Assembly (NCBI RefSeq): GCF_905397285.1
Contig: NZ_CAJPUX010000001.1
Coordinates: forward strand, 1,364,001-1,428,000
Source: Cupriavidus plantarum
GTDB lineage: Bacteria; Pseudomonadota; Gammaproteobacteria; Burkholderiales; Burkholderiaceae
DNA length: 64,000 nucleotides
Reading direction: 5' to 3'
Shown here in pieces: positions 10,594-22,940 of this stretch (position 1 is its first letter; the number at the start of each line of letters is the position of its first letter). A model generated the notes under the pieces. The model saw only the letters and a program-made list of their open reading frames with translations. It searched no databases and was not told the origin of the DNA. Made by a program: the position numbers and the translations under genes.

Positions 10594-10691
10594 CTGCGCG
10601 TGGGCCGGGACGACGGGTACGCGCCGCGGCGCCAGAGCCTAAAAATATTCCTGCATCGCATCGCATCGATTTGAGAGAGAGGGGATCGACA

Positions 10692-13001
10692 TTGATCAGA
10701 AATAAGCGCATCTCGCTGGGCGTGCTGACGAGTGCGATTATCGCGGCCTGGAGCCCTGCGGGCTGGGCCGCCGATCCGTTCGTAGTCAAGGACATCCGCG
10801 TCGAAGGGTTGCAGCGCGTCGAGCCTGGCACCGTGTTCGGTTACCTTCCGGTCCGCGTCGGCGAAACCTTCACCGACGACAAGGGCGCCGATGCCATTCG
10901 CGCGCTCTACAACACGGGCTTCTTCAAGGACGTGCAGATCCGCGCCGAAGATGGCGTGCTCGTGGTGCAGGTCGAGGAACGTCCCGCCATTTCGCAGCTC
11001 GAGTTCGTCGGCATCAAGGAATTCGACAAGGACACGCTGCGCCGGTCGCTGCGGGCCGTCGGCGTGGCCGAGGCGCGTTACTACGACAAGGCGCTGATCG
11101 ACAAGGCCGAGCAGGAACTCAAGCGCCAGTACGTGGCGCGCGGGTACTACGCCGCGGACGTGCAGACGACCGTCACGCCGGTGGACCGCAATCGCGTGTC
11201 CGTCGTGTTCAACGTCGATGAAGGCCCCGTCGCGAAGATCCGCCAGATCAATATCGTCGGCAACAAGGCGTTCAAGGAAAGCACGCTGCGCGACGAGATG
11301 CAGCTGTCGACGCCGAACTGGCTGTCCTGGTACACGAAGAACGACCTGTATTCGAAGCAGAAGCTGACGGCCGACCTGGAAGCTCTGCGTTCGTACTATC
11401 TGAATCGCGGTTACCTCGAGTTCCAGATCGAGTCGACGCAGGTGTCGATCACGCCGGACAAGAAGGACATCTACCTGACGCTGAACATCAAGGAAGGCGA
11501 GCAGTACAAGGTGTCCGACATCCGCCTGGCCGGCGAACTGCTCGGCAAGCAGGAAGAGATGGAAAAGCTCATGCAGCTGAAGAAGGGCGACATCTTCTCG
11601 TCCGAAAAGCTGACCGCGAGCACGAAGGCCATCACCGACCTGCTGGGCACGTACGGCTACGCCTTTACCACGATCAATCCGCAGCCGAACATCGATCAGT
11701 CCAAGCGCGAAGTCGCGCTGACGCTGATGGTCGACCCGGGGCGCCGCGTCTACGTGCGCCGCGTGAACGTGGTGGGCAACAGCAAGACGCGTGACGAAGT
11801 GGTGCGCCGCGAGATGCGCCAGATGGAAAGCTCGTGGTTCGACAGCGAGAAACTCACGCAGTCGCAGGCCCGTATCAACCGTACCGGCTATTTCACGGAC
11901 ACGAACATCACCACGGAGGACGTGCCGGGCGCGCCCGACCAGGTCGATGTGAACGTGAACGTGACCGAGAAGCCGACCGGCCAGATCAGCCTGGGTCTGG
12001 GCTTCTCCTCGACCGACAAGCTCGTGCTGCAGGCGGGCCTGCGCCAGGACAACGTGTTCGGCTCCGGTACCAGCCTCGGCCTCGACGTGAACACCGCGAA
12101 GTCGTTCCGCACGATCTCGCTGACGCAGTACGACCCGTATTTCACGGTGGACGGCATCAGCCGCTCGACCGATATCTACTACCGTACCGCGCGTCCGCTG
12201 TATTACACGGGCGACCAGGACTACAAGATCGTCACCGCGGGTGGCGGCTTCAAGTTCGGCGTGCCGTTCTCGGAAATCGATACCGTGTTCTTCGGTATCG
12301 GCTACGAGCGCACGCAGGTCTACACGTCGACGAATACGCCCACGCAGTATCAGGAATGGCTCCGCAAGGTGGGCAAGAACAGCGGCGACCCGATCAACAA
12401 CTTCCCGTTCACGATCGGCTGGGCGCGGGACCGCCGCGACAGCGCGCTGATTCCGACCAAGGGTCCGTACACGCAGGCCAACCTCGAAGTCGGCGTGCCG
12501 GGCGGCGATACGCAGTACTATCGCGCGAGCTTCCAGCAGCAGTATTTCTATCCGCTGTCGAAGGCCTTCACGCTGGCTTTCAACGGTGAGTTTGCGTACG
12601 GCCACGGTTACGGCGACACGCCGTTCCCGGTGTTCAAGTACTTCTATGCCGGTGGTATCGGCTCGGTGCGTGGCTACCAGACCAGTACGCTGGGTCCGAA
12701 GGACCAGAACGGCAATCCGGTCGGCGGCGCGTCCAAGCTGATCGGTAACGTCGAGTTCGTGTTCCCGCTGCCGGGTTCGGGTGTGGACCGTACGCTGCGA
12801 CTGTTCACGTTCTTCGACTTCGGTAACGTGTACCAGGAAGGTGCGCCGATCAAGGTCAACGACCTGAAGTACTCGACCGGTGTCGGTATGTCGTGGCTGT
12901 CCCCGATCGGCCCGCTCAAGGTCAGCGTCGGCTTCCCGCTCAAGAAGGACGACACCGACCGTGTCCAGCGCTTCCAGTTCCAGATTGGTACCGCGTTCTG
13001 A
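10692..13001 (+). CDS. bamA: Outer membrane protein assembly factor BamA
   Basis: Core of the BAM machine that inserts beta-barrels into the outer membrane. From the TTG at 10692 the product is 769 residues: a signal peptide ending AGWA before ADPF, five POTRA repeats to about residue 420, and a C-terminal barrel ending in Phe (QFQIGTAF). TTG is chosen because a GAGAGGGG ribosome site lies 8-13 bases upstream and no ATG or GTG gives a proper signal peptide. A further TTG at 10671 lacks a ribosome site. It is followed closely by its periplasmic chaperone gene. Confidence 0.95.
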   Translation: MIRNKRISLGVLTSAIIAAWSPAGWAADPFVVKDIRVEGLQRVEPGTVFGYLPVRVGETFTDDKGADAIRALYNTGFFKDVQIRAEDGVLVVQVEERPAISQLEFVGIKEFDKDTLRRSLRAVGVAEARYYDKALIDKAEQELKRQYVARGYYAADVQTTVTPVDRNRVSVVFNVDEGPVAKIRQINIVGNKAFKESTLRDEMQLSTPNWLSWYTKNDLYSKQKLTADLEALRSYYLNRGYLEFQIESTQVSITPDKKDIYLTLNIKEGEQYKVSDIRLAGELLGKQEEMEKLMQLKKGDIFSSEKLTASTKAITDLLGTYGYAFTTINPQPNIDQSKREVALTLMVDPGRRVYVRRVNVVGNSKTRDEVVRREMRQMESSWFDSEKLTQSQARINRTGYFTDTNITTEDVPGAPDQVDVNVNVTEKPTGQISLGLGFSSTDKLVLQAGLRQDNVFGSGTSLGLDVNTAKSFRTISLTQYDPYFTVDGISRSTDIYYRTARPLYYTGDQDYKIVTAGGGFKFGVPFSEIDTVFFGIGYERTQVYTSTNTPTQYQEWLRKVGKNSGDPINNFPFTIGWARDRRDSALIPTKGPYTQANLEVGVPGGDTQYYRASFQQQYFYPLSKAFTLAFNGEFAYGHGYGDTPFPVFKYFYAGGIGSVRGYQTSTLGPKDQNGNPVGGASKLIGNVEFVFPLPGSGVDRTLRLFTFFDFGNVYQEGAPIKVNDLKYSTGVGMSWLSPIGPLKVSVGFPLKKDDTDRVQRFQFQIGTAF

Positions 13002-13022
13002 TTGCGACAAAGGATTCGTTTC

Positions 13023-13559
13023 ATGAAACTCCATTCCCCACTGATGAAATCCCTGAGCGCGGCCGCGCTGGCCGCGGCGGCCCTGTGCGCGGCAGCGCCG
13101 GCGATGGCTCAGGAGGCGCGCATTGCCGCGGTCAACTCGGAGCGCATCCTGCGCGATTCCCAGCCGGCCAAGGCCGCCCAGGTCAAGCTCGAGCAGGAAT
13201 TCTCCAAGCGCGACCGCGAGCTGCAGGACATGGCCCAGAAGATCAAGGGCATGGCCGACAAGCTCGACAAGGACACCGCGGTGCTCGCGGATTCGGACCG
13301 CCAGCGCCGTCAGCGCGAAGTGGCCGACCTCGACCGCGAATTCCAGCGCAAGCAGCGTGAATTCCGCGAAGACCTGAACCAGCGCCGTAACGAGGAGCTG
13401 GCCCAGGTGCTCGAGCGTGCCAACCGCGTCATCCGCAGCCTGGCCGAACAGCGCAAATACGACCTGATCGTGCAGGAAGCCGTGTACGTGAATCCGCGTA
13501 TCGACATCACCGACGACGTGATGAAGGCGCTGAACGCGAGCACCACGGGCGCCAAGTAA
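13023..13559 (+). CDS. skp: Periplasmic chaperone Skp/OmpH family
   Basis: Holds unfolded outer-membrane proteins in the periplasm for delivery to BamA. The 178-residue product has a signal peptide ending APAMA before QEARIA, then the family opening IAAVNSERIL. A long charged helical hairpin (LDREFQRKQREFREDLNQRR) forms the tentacles. AAAGGA at 13008-13013 supports the ATG at 13023. It lies 21 bases after bamA and before lpxD, the standard order. Confidence 0.95.
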   Translation: MKLHSPLMKSLSAAALAAAALCAAAPAMAQEARIAAVNSERILRDSQPAKAAQVKLEQEFSKRDRELQDMAQKIKGMADKLDKDTAVLADSDRQRRQREVADLDREFQRKQREFREDLNQRRNEELAQVLERANRVIRSLAEQRKYDLIVQEAVYVNPRIDITDDVMKALNASTTGAK

Positions 13560-13588
13560 GCCCTCGTTCCCTCTCAGGAAGTACCGCC

Positions 13589-14692
13589 ATGCAGACACCC
13601 ACACTGGGGCAGCTCGCCACCGAGAACGGCGCGCAGGTTGTGGGTGATCCCGACCTGACCGTTGCCGGCCTCGCGCCGCTCGATCAGGCCGGCCCCGGCG
13701 ACCTGTCGTTCCTCTCCAATCCGCTGTACCTCGCGCAGGCTGTATCGTCGGGCGCGGGCGCGATCATCGTGTCGCCCGCCGACCTCGAGCGCATTCGCGC
13801 CGAAGGCCATGCCGATGGCCGCAACTGGCTGGTCGCGCGCAATCCGTATGTCTGCTTTGCCCGCATCGCACAGCGTTTCGACCGCGCCAGCGCGGACACC
13901 CGGACCGGCGTCGATCCGCGCGCGAGCGTGGCGGCGGATGCCGTGGTGCCCGCCTCATGCTTCATTGGCCCCAATGTGGTCATCGAAGCCGGAGCGAAAC
14001 TGGGCGAGCGTGTCCGCATCGTCGGCAACAGCTTTGTCGGTGCACATGCGGAGATCGGCGACGATACGCTGATTTACGCGAATGTATCGGTTTATCACCA
14101 CTGCGTGGTCGGTAAACGCAACATCCTGCACAGCGGCGCGGTCATCGGCGCGGACGGTTTCGGCTTCGCGCCGGATATCGGCCCGGCCGGGGTCGCGTAC
14201 GTGAAGATCCCGCAAACGGGACGCGCGGTGCTCGGCGATGACGTGGAGGTCGGCGCCAATACCGCGATCGACCGTGGCGCGATGGCGGACACGGTGATCG
14301 AAGAAGGCTGCAAGCTCGACAATCAGGTCCAGATTGCGCATAACGTAAGGGTCGGCGCGCATACCGTGATCGCGGGTTGCGCCGCGATCGCGGGGAGTAC
14401 CCGGGTCGGCCGATTCTGCGTGATCGGCGGATCGGCCAATTTCGCGGGCCACCTGACCATTGCCGACCGGACCACGATTTCGGGCGGCACCTCGATCACG
14501 AAGTCGATCAGCAAGCCTGGCGGCCATTTCACGAGCGTTTTCCCGTTCCTGCCGCATGGCGAATGGGAACGCAACGCCGCCATCGTACGCGGGCTCGCGA
14601 AGCTGCGCGAACGGGTGATCCAGCTGGAGCGCCGCCTGCGCGGCCAGTCGTCGGATCCCGCCCCAACACAAGACCAAGAGAAATCATCATGA
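13589..14692 (+). CDS. lpxD: UDP-3-O-acylglucosamine N-acyltransferase
   Basis: Third step of lipid A synthesis: transfers a hydroxyacyl chain from ACP to the 2-amino group of UDP-3-O-acylglucosamine. The 367-residue protein has the N-terminal uridine-binding domain followed by a left-handed beta-helix built from hexapeptide repeats (such as [15 protein letters not shown]). The active-site region [15 protein letters not shown] carries the catalytic His. Its last bases overlap the fabZ start by four (ATGA), so the two are probably translationally coupled. Confidence 0.97.
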   Translation: MQTPTLGQLATENGAQVVGDPDLTVAGLAPLDQAGPGDLSFLSNPLYLAQAVSSGAGAIIVSPADLERIRAEGHADGRNWLVARNPYVCFARIAQRFDRASADTRTGVDPRASVAADAVVPASCFIGPNVVIEAGAKLGERVRIVGNSFVGAHAEIGDDTLIYANVSVYHHCVVGKRNILHSGAVIGADGFGFAPDIGPAGVAYVKIPQTGRAVLGDDVEVGANTAIDRGAMADTVIEEGCKLDNQVQIAHNVRVGAHTVIAGCAAIAGSTRVGRFCVIGGSANFAGHLTIADRTTISGGTSITKSISKPGGHFTSVFPFLPHGEWERNAAIVRGLAKLRERVIQLERRLRGQSSDPAPTQDQEKSS

Positions 14693-15141
14693 CCGCATCC
14701 GACATCGACATTCGCAAGATCCTGAAGCTGCTGCCGCATCGGTATCCGATCCTGCTCGTCGACCGCGTGCTCGAGCTGGAGCCGCAGAAGCGGATCAAGA
14801 CGCTCAAGAACGTCACCATCAACGAACCGTACTTTGTGGGCCATTTCCCGGAACAACCGGTGATGCCCGGGGTCATGATTCTTGAGGCGCTCGCGCAGTC
14901 GGCTGGCCTGCTGACGTTCGGCGCGGACATGGAGCGCAAGGAAGGCTCGCTGTACTACTTCGTCGGCATCGACGGCGCGCGCTTCAAGCGCGTGGTGTAC
15001 CCGGGCGACCAGCTGCACCTGAACGTGACCGTGGAGCGCTACATCCGCGGCATCTGGAAGTTCAAGGCCAACGCCACAGTGGATGGCGAGATCGCCTGCG
15101 AAGCCGAACTCATGTGCACGGTCAAGCAGGCCGACGCCTGA
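14689..15141 (+). CDS. fabZ: 3-hydroxyacyl-ACP dehydratase FabZ
   Basis: Dehydrates beta-hydroxyacyl-ACP in fatty acid elongation and draws on the same hydroxyacyl-ACP pool used by lipid A synthesis. The hot-dog-fold protein has 150 residues. [16 protein letters not shown] is near the N-terminus; the active-site His and Glu are in [17 protein letters not shown]. The ATG overlaps the lpxD stop. It stands between lpxD and lpxA, the conserved lipid A cluster order. Confidence 0.97.
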   Translation: MTASDIDIRKILKLLPHRYPILLVDRVLELEPQKRIKTLKNVTINEPYFVGHFPEQPVMPGVMILEALAQSAGLLTFGADMERKEGSLYYFVGIDGARFKRVVYPGDQLHLNVTVERYIRGIWKFKANATVDGEIACEAELMCTVKQADA

Positions 15142-15182
15142 GCCGCGCCACTTCCCACGCATCAGACCACAGGACAGGACGT

Positions 15183-15986
15183 ATGACGCAAATCCATCCC
15201 ACCGCACTGGTCGACCCGAAGGCAGAACTCGCCACCGACGTCACCGTCGGCCCGTTTTCCATCGTCGGGCCGAACGTGCGGATTGGCAGCGGTACCCGGA
15301 TCGGCTCGCATACCACCGTCGAAGGGCACACCACCTTGGGCGAGGGCAACCGTATCGGCCCCTACGCTTCGATCGGCGGCACCCCGCAGGACATGAAGTA
15401 CGCCAACGAGCCGACGCGGCTCGAGATCGGCGATCGCAACACGATTCGTGAATTCACGACGATCCATACGGGCACCGTGCAGGATCGCGGCCTGACCCGG
15501 CTCGGCAACGACAACTGGATCATGGCGTACGTGCACATCGCGCACGACTGCGACGTCGGCAACCACGTCGTGTTCTCCAGCAACGCGCAGATCGCCGGCC
15601 ACGTGCAGGTAGGCGACTGGGCGATTCTGGGCGGCATGAGCGGCGTGCATCAGTTCGTCCGCATCGGGGCGCACGCGTTTCTCGGCGGCGCTTCGGCGCT
15701 CGTGCAGGATATTCCGCCGTTCGTGATCGCCGCCGGCGACAAGGGCGGTAACAAGGCCACGCCGCACGGCGTGAACGTCGAGGGTCTGCGCCGCCGCGGT
15801 TTCGACGCGGGCCAGATCGCCGCGCTGCGTCAGGCGTACAAGCTGCTGTACAAGTCGGACCTCAACTTCGACGACGCGCGCAATGAAATCGCGGCGCTGC
15901 TCGCGCAATCGGACGCCACGACGTCTGAGCCGCTGCGCGCGCTCGCCGACTTCCTGGCCACGACGCAGCGCGGCATCGTTCGCTAA
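15183..15986 (+). CDS. lpxA: UDP-N-acetylglucosamine acyltransferase
   Basis: First step of lipid A synthesis: transfers hydroxyacyl from ACP to the 3-OH of UDP-GlcNAc. The 267-residue protein consists of left-handed beta-helix hexapeptide repeats ([14 protein letters not shown]) and a helical C-terminal domain. The catalytic His lies in [35 protein letters not shown] is typical LpxA. The ATG at 15183 gives [16 protein letters not shown] as in relatives. Confidence 0.97.
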   Translation: MTQIHPTALVDPKAELATDVTVGPFSIVGPNVRIGSGTRIGSHTTVEGHTTLGEGNRIGPYASIGGTPQDMKYANEPTRLEIGDRNTIREFTTIHTGTVQDRGLTRLGNDNWIMAYVHIAHDCDVGNHVVFSSNAQIAGHVQVGDWAILGGMSGVHQFVRIGAHAFLGGASALVQDIPPFVIAAGDKGGNKATPHGVNVEGLRRRGFDAGQIAALRQAYKLLYKSDLNFDDARNEIAALLAQSDATTSEPLRALADFLATTQRGIVR

Positions 15987-15998
15987 GCCGATCCCGAC

Positions 15999-17267
15999 AT
16001 GGTCGATGCCACCGTGGGGGGCGAGATGCCCGGGGAATCCGCGCTGCAGCCGGGTGATCGGGTGACTCAGCAAGTCACTGAGCAGGTCCCTGAGCAGGGC
16101 GCCGGACGGAGCCCGAAACGCGGCACTGTCGCGATGGTGGCCGGAGAAGCTTCCGGTGACCTGCTGGCGTCGTTATTGCTGGAAGGGCTGCACGCGCGGC
16201 TCGGCGAGACGGTGGACTACGCCGGTATCGGCGGCCGCCGCATGATGGAGCAGGGCTTCGTTTCGCACTGGCCGATGGAGACGCTCTCCGTCAACGGCTA
16301 CGTCGAGGTGCTGGGCTCCCTCCGCGAGATCCTGGCCACGCGGCGCGCAATCCGGGAGAAGCTGATCGCGCAGCCGCCGCTGTGCTTCATCGGCGTGGAT
16401 GCGCCTGATTTCAATTTCGGGCTGGAAGTGCCGCTGCGTCGTGCGGGCATTCCCGTCGTGCATTTCGTGAGTCCGTCGATCTGGGCATGGCGCGGCGGGC
16501 GGATCCGCACGATTGCGCGTGCGGTGGACCATATCCTCTGCCTGTTTCCGTTCGAACCCGAGATCTATGCGCGCGCGGGCATTCCGGCGACGTACGTCGG
16601 CCATCCGCTGTCCGACGTGATCCCGATGGAGCCGGACGTCGCGGGCGCCCGCGCGAAACTCGGCCTGCCCGAGGGCAAGCGCGTGGTCGCCGTGCTGCCG
16701 GGCAGCCGGCAGTCCGAGGTCAAGAACCTCGGCGCCACGTTCTTCGGCGCGATGGCGCGCATGCATCGCATGGACGGCAATCTCTGCTTTGTGCTGCCCG
16801 CCGCCAGCGCGCCGCTGCGCGCGATCGTCGAGGCGCACTATAGTGAATATCCGGAGCTCGACGTCACCATCGTGGATGGCCAGTCGCACCTCGCGATGGA
16901 AGCCGCCGACGTGGTGCTGCTCGCGAGCGGCACCGCCACGCTGGAGGCCGCGCTGTACAAGAAGCCGATGGTCATCTCGTACAAGGTGCCCTGGCTGACC
17001 GCGCAGATCATGAAGCGGCAGGGCTATCTGCCCTATGTCGGGCTGCCTAACATCCTGTCCGGACGTTTCGTCGTGCCGGAGCTGCTGCAGGACGATGCCA
17101 CGCCGGAAGCGCTGGCGCGGGAAACGCTGCTGCAACTGAACGACGAAGGCAATATCGCATTCCTGCGCGAGCATTTCACGGCCATGCACCAGACGCTGAA
17201 ACGCAATACCGCATCGATCGCCGCCGACGTCGTGGTCGACCTGATGCATCAGCGGGGAGTCCGCTGA
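15999..17267 (+). CDS. lpxB: Lipid-A-disaccharide synthase with N-terminal extension
   Basis: Glycosyltransferase joining UDP-2,3-diacylglucosamine and lipid X into the lipid A disaccharide at the inner-membrane surface. The 422 residues exceed the usual 380-390. Residues 1-42 are a poorly conserved extension containing three copies of a V-T-x-Q-like tetrapeptide. The catalytic domain begins at [18 protein letters not shown]. Family landmarks include [25 protein letters not shown] and [13 protein letters not shown]. Its stop overlaps the rnhB start by one base (TGATG). A start inside the extension is possible, but none removes all of it. Confidence 0.95.
   Translation: MVDATVGGEMPGESALQPGDRVTQQVTEQVPEQGAGRSPKRGTVAMVAGEASGDLLASLLLEGLHARLGETVDYAGIGGRRMMEQGFVSHWPMETLSVNGYVEVLGSLREILATRRAIREKLIAQPPLCFIGVDAPDFNFGLEVPLRRAGIPVVHFVSPSIWAWRGGRIRTIARAVDHILCLFPFEPEIYARAGIPATYVGHPLSDVIPMEPDVAGARAKLGLPEGKRVVAVLPGSRQSEVKNLGATFFGAMARMHRMDGNLCFVLPAASAPLRAIVEAHYSEYPELDVTIVDGQSHLAMEAADVVLLASGTATLEAALYKKPMVISYKVPWLTAQIMKRQGYLPYVGLPNILSGRFVVPELLQDDATPEALARETLLQLNDEGNIAFLREHFTAMHQTLKRNTASIAADVVVDLMHQRGVR
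16062..16097 (+). repeat. 12-bp in-frame tandem repeat in lpxB
   Basis: Three consecutive 12-bp units (GTGACTCAGCAA, GTCACTGAGCAG, GTCCCTGAGCAG) encode [12 protein letters not shown] in the N-terminal extension of LpxB. Unit length is a multiple of three, so copy-number change would keep the frame. Confidence 0.8.
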
Positions 17268-17938
17268 TGCCGCGCGCCAAGGGACCTTCGCCGCAGATGG
17301 GGCTCGAGCTCACGCAGACCGTCGCGGTCGTGCGCCACCTCTGTGGCGTCGATGAAGCCGGGCGCGGCCCGCTGGCCGGTCCGGTCTATGCCGCCGCGGT
17401 GGTGCTCGACCCCGCGCGCCAGATCCGCGGGCTCGCGGATTCCAAGATCCTCACCGCCGAGAAGCGCGAGGTGCTGTTCGAACGGATCTGCGAGCGGGCG
17501 CTCGGCTGGCATATCTCGTTTGCGACGGTCGAGGAGATCGATTCCATCAACATCCTTCATGCGTCGATGCTGGCGATGCAGCGCGCGGTGCAGGGGCTGG
17601 CGGCCAAGGGCGTCATTCCCGACCTCGTGCAGGTGGATGGCAACCGTTGTCCTCAGGTGGCATTCCCGGTCGAAGCGATCGTCAAGGGCGATGCCAAGGT
17701 CCGGGCGATCTCGGCCGCCTCCATCCTCGCCAAGGTGGCGCGGGACCGGGAGCTGCACGCGCTGCACCAGCAGTATCCCGAGTATGGGTTCGACAGCCAC
17801 GTGGGCTATCCCACGCCGCAACACCTCGCCGCGCTCGATCAGTTCGGCGCCACGCCGCATCATCGCCGCTCTTTCGCGCCCGTGCGGATCGTGCTGGATC
17901 GCGCCGCGATGGTCGCGCAGGAAGCGCCGCCGTTCTGA
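17267..17938 (+). CDS. rnhB: Ribonuclease HII
   Basis: Cuts the RNA strand of RNA-DNA hybrids and starts removal of misincorporated ribonucleotides. It has 223 residues. Acidic active-site residues are in [14 protein letters not shown] (Asp and Glu near residues 28-29), in [10 protein letters not shown] and in [15 protein letters not shown]. It overlaps the lpxB stop by one base and is followed after 19 bases by the rRNA methylase gene, as in many Burkholderiales. Confidence 0.96.
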   Translation: MPRAKGPSPQMGLELTQTVAVVRHLCGVDEAGRGPLAGPVYAAAVVLDPARQIRGLADSKILTAEKREVLFERICERALGWHISFATVEEIDSINILHASMLAMQRAVQGLAAKGVIPDLVQVDGNRCPQVAFPVEAIVKGDAKVRAISAASILAKVARDRELHALHQQYPEYGFDSHVGYPTPQHLAALDQFGATPHHRRSFAPVRIVLDRAAMVAQEAPPF

Positions 17939-17957
17939 GTTTTTTGAGGTTGGTCTG

Positions 17958-18746
17958 GTGAAACACATTACGTCCCGCGACAACGCGCTGTTCAAGCACC
18001 TGAAGGCGCTGACGGGGTCCACCCATCAGCAGCGCAAGGCCGGCCAGTCCGTGCTCGATGGCGTGCATCTCGCGCAGGCCTATGTCGCCGCGCTTGGCCA
18101 GCCGGTGCAGTGCGTGCTTGGCGAGCGTCACTACGATCATCCCGAGGTGAGGGCCCTGCGCGAGTCGATCGACGAGGCACGCGTCATCGTGCTGGCCGAC
18201 GCGCTGTTCTCGCAAGTCGCCGCGGTGGCCAACGGCATCGACCTGCTGCTGGTCATCGACACGCCTGGCGGGCATCTGCCGCAGACCATCGACACCGACT
18301 GCGTCATCCTCGATGGCGTGCAGGATGCCGGCAATGTCGGCTCCATCCTGCGCAGCGCGGCCGCGGCGGGCATTCCCCATGCTTTCCTGACCACGGGTAG
18401 CGCCTCCGCGTGGTCGGTCAAGACCCTGCGCGCGGGCATGGGCGCGAACTTCCATCTGAACATCGTCGAGCACTGCACGCTGGACATGCTGGCCAGTCGC
18501 CTGCAGGTGCCGCTGCTGGCGACGTCCTCTCATGCGGATGCCGCGGTGTTCGATACCGACTTGCTGGCGGCGGTGGGCTGGGTGGTCGGTAACGAGGGCT
18601 CGGGCGTCAGCGCGGACTGGATGGCGCGCGTATCGCGCACGGTCACCATTCCACAGCCCGGTGGGCTCGAGTCGCTGAATGTGGCGGCGGCCACTGCCGT
18701 TTGCCTGTTCGAGGCGGTGCGGCAGCGGCGCGGGGCGGGCGCATAG
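17958..18746 (+). CDS. TrmH/SpoU-family RNA 2'-O-ribose methyltransferase
   Basis: SPOUT-fold, SAM-dependent methylase that modifies a 2'-OH in rRNA or tRNA. The 262-residue protein starts with a GTG after GAGGT (17946-17950). An N-terminal substrate-binding domain is followed by the three SpoU motifs: ILDGVQDAGNVGSILRSA, VVGNEGSGVS and IPQPGGLESLNVAAATAV, which together form the SAM-binding knot. The exact nucleotide target is not clear from sequence; RlmB-like 23S rRNA methylation is plausible. Confidence 0.9.
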   Translation: MKHITSRDNALFKHLKALTGSTHQQRKAGQSVLDGVHLAQAYVAALGQPVQCVLGERHYDHPEVRALRESIDEARVIVLADALFSQVAAVANGIDLLLVIDTPGGHLPQTIDTDCVILDGVQDAGNVGSILRSAAAAGIPHAFLTTGSASAWSVKTLRAGMGANFHLNIVEHCTLDMLASRLQVPLLATSSHADAAVFDTDLLAAVGWVVGNEGSGVSADWMARVSRTVTIPQPGGLESLNVAAATAVCLFEAVRQRRGAGA

Positions 18747-18750
18747 CGGG

Positions 18751-19179
18751 CTAGCGCGTCGGCGCCTGGAGGTCGGCGTGTTGCGCGGCGTGTTGTCCGG
18801 CATGGTGCCCGGCGTGTTCCCCACGCTTCGGGGCGATGGATGCTTCGACCTTGTCGAGCCGAATTTCCAGTCTGTCCACCTTGCGATCCAGTGCCTGCAC
18901 CTGCGACTCGATGCGATCGAACCGCTGATCGAATCTGGTTTCCAGGCGATTGAGCCGACTTTCGAATTGGGTTTCGATGCGAGCGAGGGCGTCCTTCAGG
19001 TCGCGGCTGCTGTATTCCACGATGGCGAACACGGCGGACAGCGATGCGAGGATGCCGGCGAAGAGGAAGGCGCCGGCCTTCAGCGGCACGTGGCCCGGGT
19101 CGCGTGGGGTGAGGGTATTCGGGAAGCAGCCAGCGGCATGCGGAAGGCTTTGGGTATGAAGGTTTTGAGTATGAGACAC
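18751..19179 (-). CDS. Small single-pass membrane protein with coiled coil and His-rich tail
   Basis: Function not recognised. From a GTG start at 19179 the product is 142 residues. A membrane segment (around residues 35-55, GAFLFAGILASLSAVFAIVE) is followed by about 55 residues of heptad-like charged sequence (RLNRLETRFDQRFDRIESQV, DRKVDRLEIRLDKVE). The C-terminal tail is rich in His, Ala, Gln and Gly, encoded by 12-bp tandem repeats. This resembles membrane-anchored coiled-coil proteins but no family is assigned. It is convergent with the methyltransferase, ending 4 bases from its stop. GGAG lies 12 bases before the GTG. Confidence 0.6.
   Translation of the reverse strand: MSHTQNLHTQSLPHAAGCFPNTLTPRDPGHVPLKAGAFLFAGILASLSAVFAIVEYSSRDLKDALARIETQFESRLNRLETRFDQRFDRIESQVQALDRKVDRLEIRLDKVEASIAPKRGEHAGHHAGQHAAQHADLQAPTR
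18775..18822 (-). repeat. 12-bp in-frame tandem repeat encoding His-rich tail
   Basis: Four units on the plus strand (GGCGTGTTGCGC, GGCGTGTTGTCC, GGCATGGTGCCC, GGCGTGTTCCCC) encode the repeating Gly/Ala-x-His-Ala tail of the coiled-coil protein. The period is 12 bp, so the frame is preserved. Confidence 0.75.
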
Positions 19180-19271
19180 GGTGGGGTTCTCCAGTGGACA
19201 ACGAAAGCGTTGCCATTGAAATTTGCCACCGTGTCAAGGCTCCGAACAGGAGACGATTCTCAAAATTGAGG

Positions 19272-20189
19272 TCAATAGTTGTCGCGGTCGACCTTGATTT
19301 CCTGGAGGATCGTCGTCGCGATTTCCTCGATGGACTTGTGGGTCGAGGAAAGCCACTTGATGCCTTCGCGGCGCATCATGGTTTCCGCCTCGTTGACCTC
19401 GTAGCGGCAGTTCTCGATGGCCGCGTACTTGCTGCCGGGCCGGCGCTCGTTGCGGATTTCGGTCAGGCGCTGGGGGTCGATCGACAGCCCGAAGATCTTG
19501 TTCTTGAAGGCGTAGAGCGCCGAGGGCAGCTTGCCGCGTTCGAAATCGTCGGGAATCAGCGGATAGTTGGCCGCCTTCAGGCCGTATTGCATGGCCAGGT
19601 AGAGGCTGGTCGGGGTCTTGCCGCTGCGGGAGACGCCGACGAGGATGACGTCCGCTTCCTGCAGGTTCTTGTGGGACTGGCCGTCGTCGTGGGCGAGCGA
19701 GAAGTTGATCGCCTCGATGCGGTTTTTGTAGGCTTCCGTGTCGGCGTTCTGGTGGAAGCGGCCGATCGCGTGGGTGGACTTGAGCCCCAGTTCCTTCTCG
19801 AGCGGCTCGATGAAGGTCTGGAACATGTCGAGGATCATTGCCTTGGCGCGGCGGATGGCCTTGTTCGACTCGGCGTTGACGAGCGTGGTGAAGACGATCG
19901 GCGGCACGCCCTCGTTGTAGAACGCCTCGTTGATCTTGCCGACGGCGATATGGGCCTTCTCGGGCGTATCGACGAAGGGCATGCGGACCTTGCGGAACCG
20001 CATCTCGAACTGCGCGAGGATCGAGTGGCTGAAGGTCTCGGCCGTGATGCCGGTGCCATCGGAGACGATAAAGACCGTACGGACGGCAGGGCGTTCGGCG
20101 GGAGCGGTGGTGGGCGCGGCGGCAGGAGCCGGGGCGGCAGGCGTTACAGGCGCTGGCTGCGGCGCATCAGGCGCTTCCGGAAGGGACAT
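19272..20189 (-). CDS. ppsR: PEP synthase regulatory protein (bifunctional kinase/pyrophosphorylase, DUF299)
   Basis: Inactivates PEP synthase by ADP-dependent phosphorylation of a Thr next to its catalytic His, and reactivates it by phosphate-dependent dephosphorylation. The 305-residue protein has the DUF299 start VFIVSDGTGITAETFSHSIL and the P-loop GVSRSGKT (185-192). Residues 1-34 are an Ala/Pro-rich extension not usual in the family; its core is about 270 residues. It is divergent from ppsA, its target, with a shared 288-bp upstream region. Confidence 0.95.
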   Translation of the reverse strand: MSLPEAPDAPQPAPVTPAAPAPAAAPTTAPAERPAVRTVFIVSDGTGITAETFSHSILAQFEMRFRKVRMPFVDTPEKAHIAVGKINEAFYNEGVPPIVFTTLVNAESNKAIRRAKAMILDMFQTFIEPLEKELGLKSTHAIGRFHQNADTEAYKNRIEAINFSLAHDDGQSHKNLQEADVILVGVSRSGKTPTSLYLAMQYGLKAANYPLIPDDFERGKLPSALYAFKNKIFGLSIDPQRLTEIRNERRPGSKYAAIENCRYEVNEAETMMRREGIKWLSSTHKSIEEIATTILQEIKVDRDNY

Positions 20190-20477
20190 GGCGAATCAAT
20201 AATTTGAAGCCGCATTTTCGCGAAGTGCGGTGCGGCACGGTAGAATAGCGGCGATCTTTTGGCTAAGCAATTGCACAGGCCCAGACCGGACAACGATCCC
20301 CGGGCCGATTGTCAACGATGTGCGCCGCAGCATGAAGGTTGCCAGCGGCATCGGCCACGATGCCGCGATGCGCCGCGATGCGCCGCAAATGCTTAGCCAA
20401 GCGATCGCTTCCGGGAACAGAACGCCAACAACATACCGGGCGACACGAAAGATTTCTTACTTTGTTTTGAGGCTTTC
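20190..20477. promoter_or_regulatory. Divergent ppsR/ppsA control region with inverted and direct repeats
   Basis: The 288-bp gap holds an 11-bp inverted repeat (TTGGCTAAGCA at 20259-20269, TGCTTAGCCAA at 20390-20400) whose arms are 120 bp apart, and two adjacent copies of the decamer GATGCGCCGC (20367-20386). A TTCGCGAA palindrome lies about 25 bases upstream of the ppsR start. TAGAAT near 20241 could be a ppsA -10. The layout suggests a looping repressor or a long structured leader; no known regulator site was recognised. Confidence 0.45.
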
Positions 20478-22880
<2,403 letters not shown>

Positions 22881-22894
22881 GCCGCGCTTCGAAT

Positions 22895-22923
22895 AAAAAG
22901 GCCGCCCTCGGGCGGCCTTTTTT
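22895..22923 (+). terminator. Intrinsic terminator after ppsA
   Basis: AAAAAGGCCGCCC, a TC loop, then GGGCGGCC and six T residues form a strong, nearly symmetrical terminator. The A-run on the other side lets it also serve the convergent Bug receptor gene ending at 22941. Confidence 0.92.
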
Positions 22924-22940
22924 ATGGCGCTGCGGCAGGC

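Noticed and set aside
10488-13604. A very long open frame antisense to bamA and skp
   Set aside because: High-GC codon bias keeps stop codons out of the opposite strand. The frame has no family features and bamA/skp are certain genes.
19177-19233. CACGGTG/CACCGTG inverted repeat around the coiled-coil gene start, considered as a translational switch
   Set aside because: The outer arm overlaps the only -35-like hexamer (TTGACA), so it is probably not transcribed.
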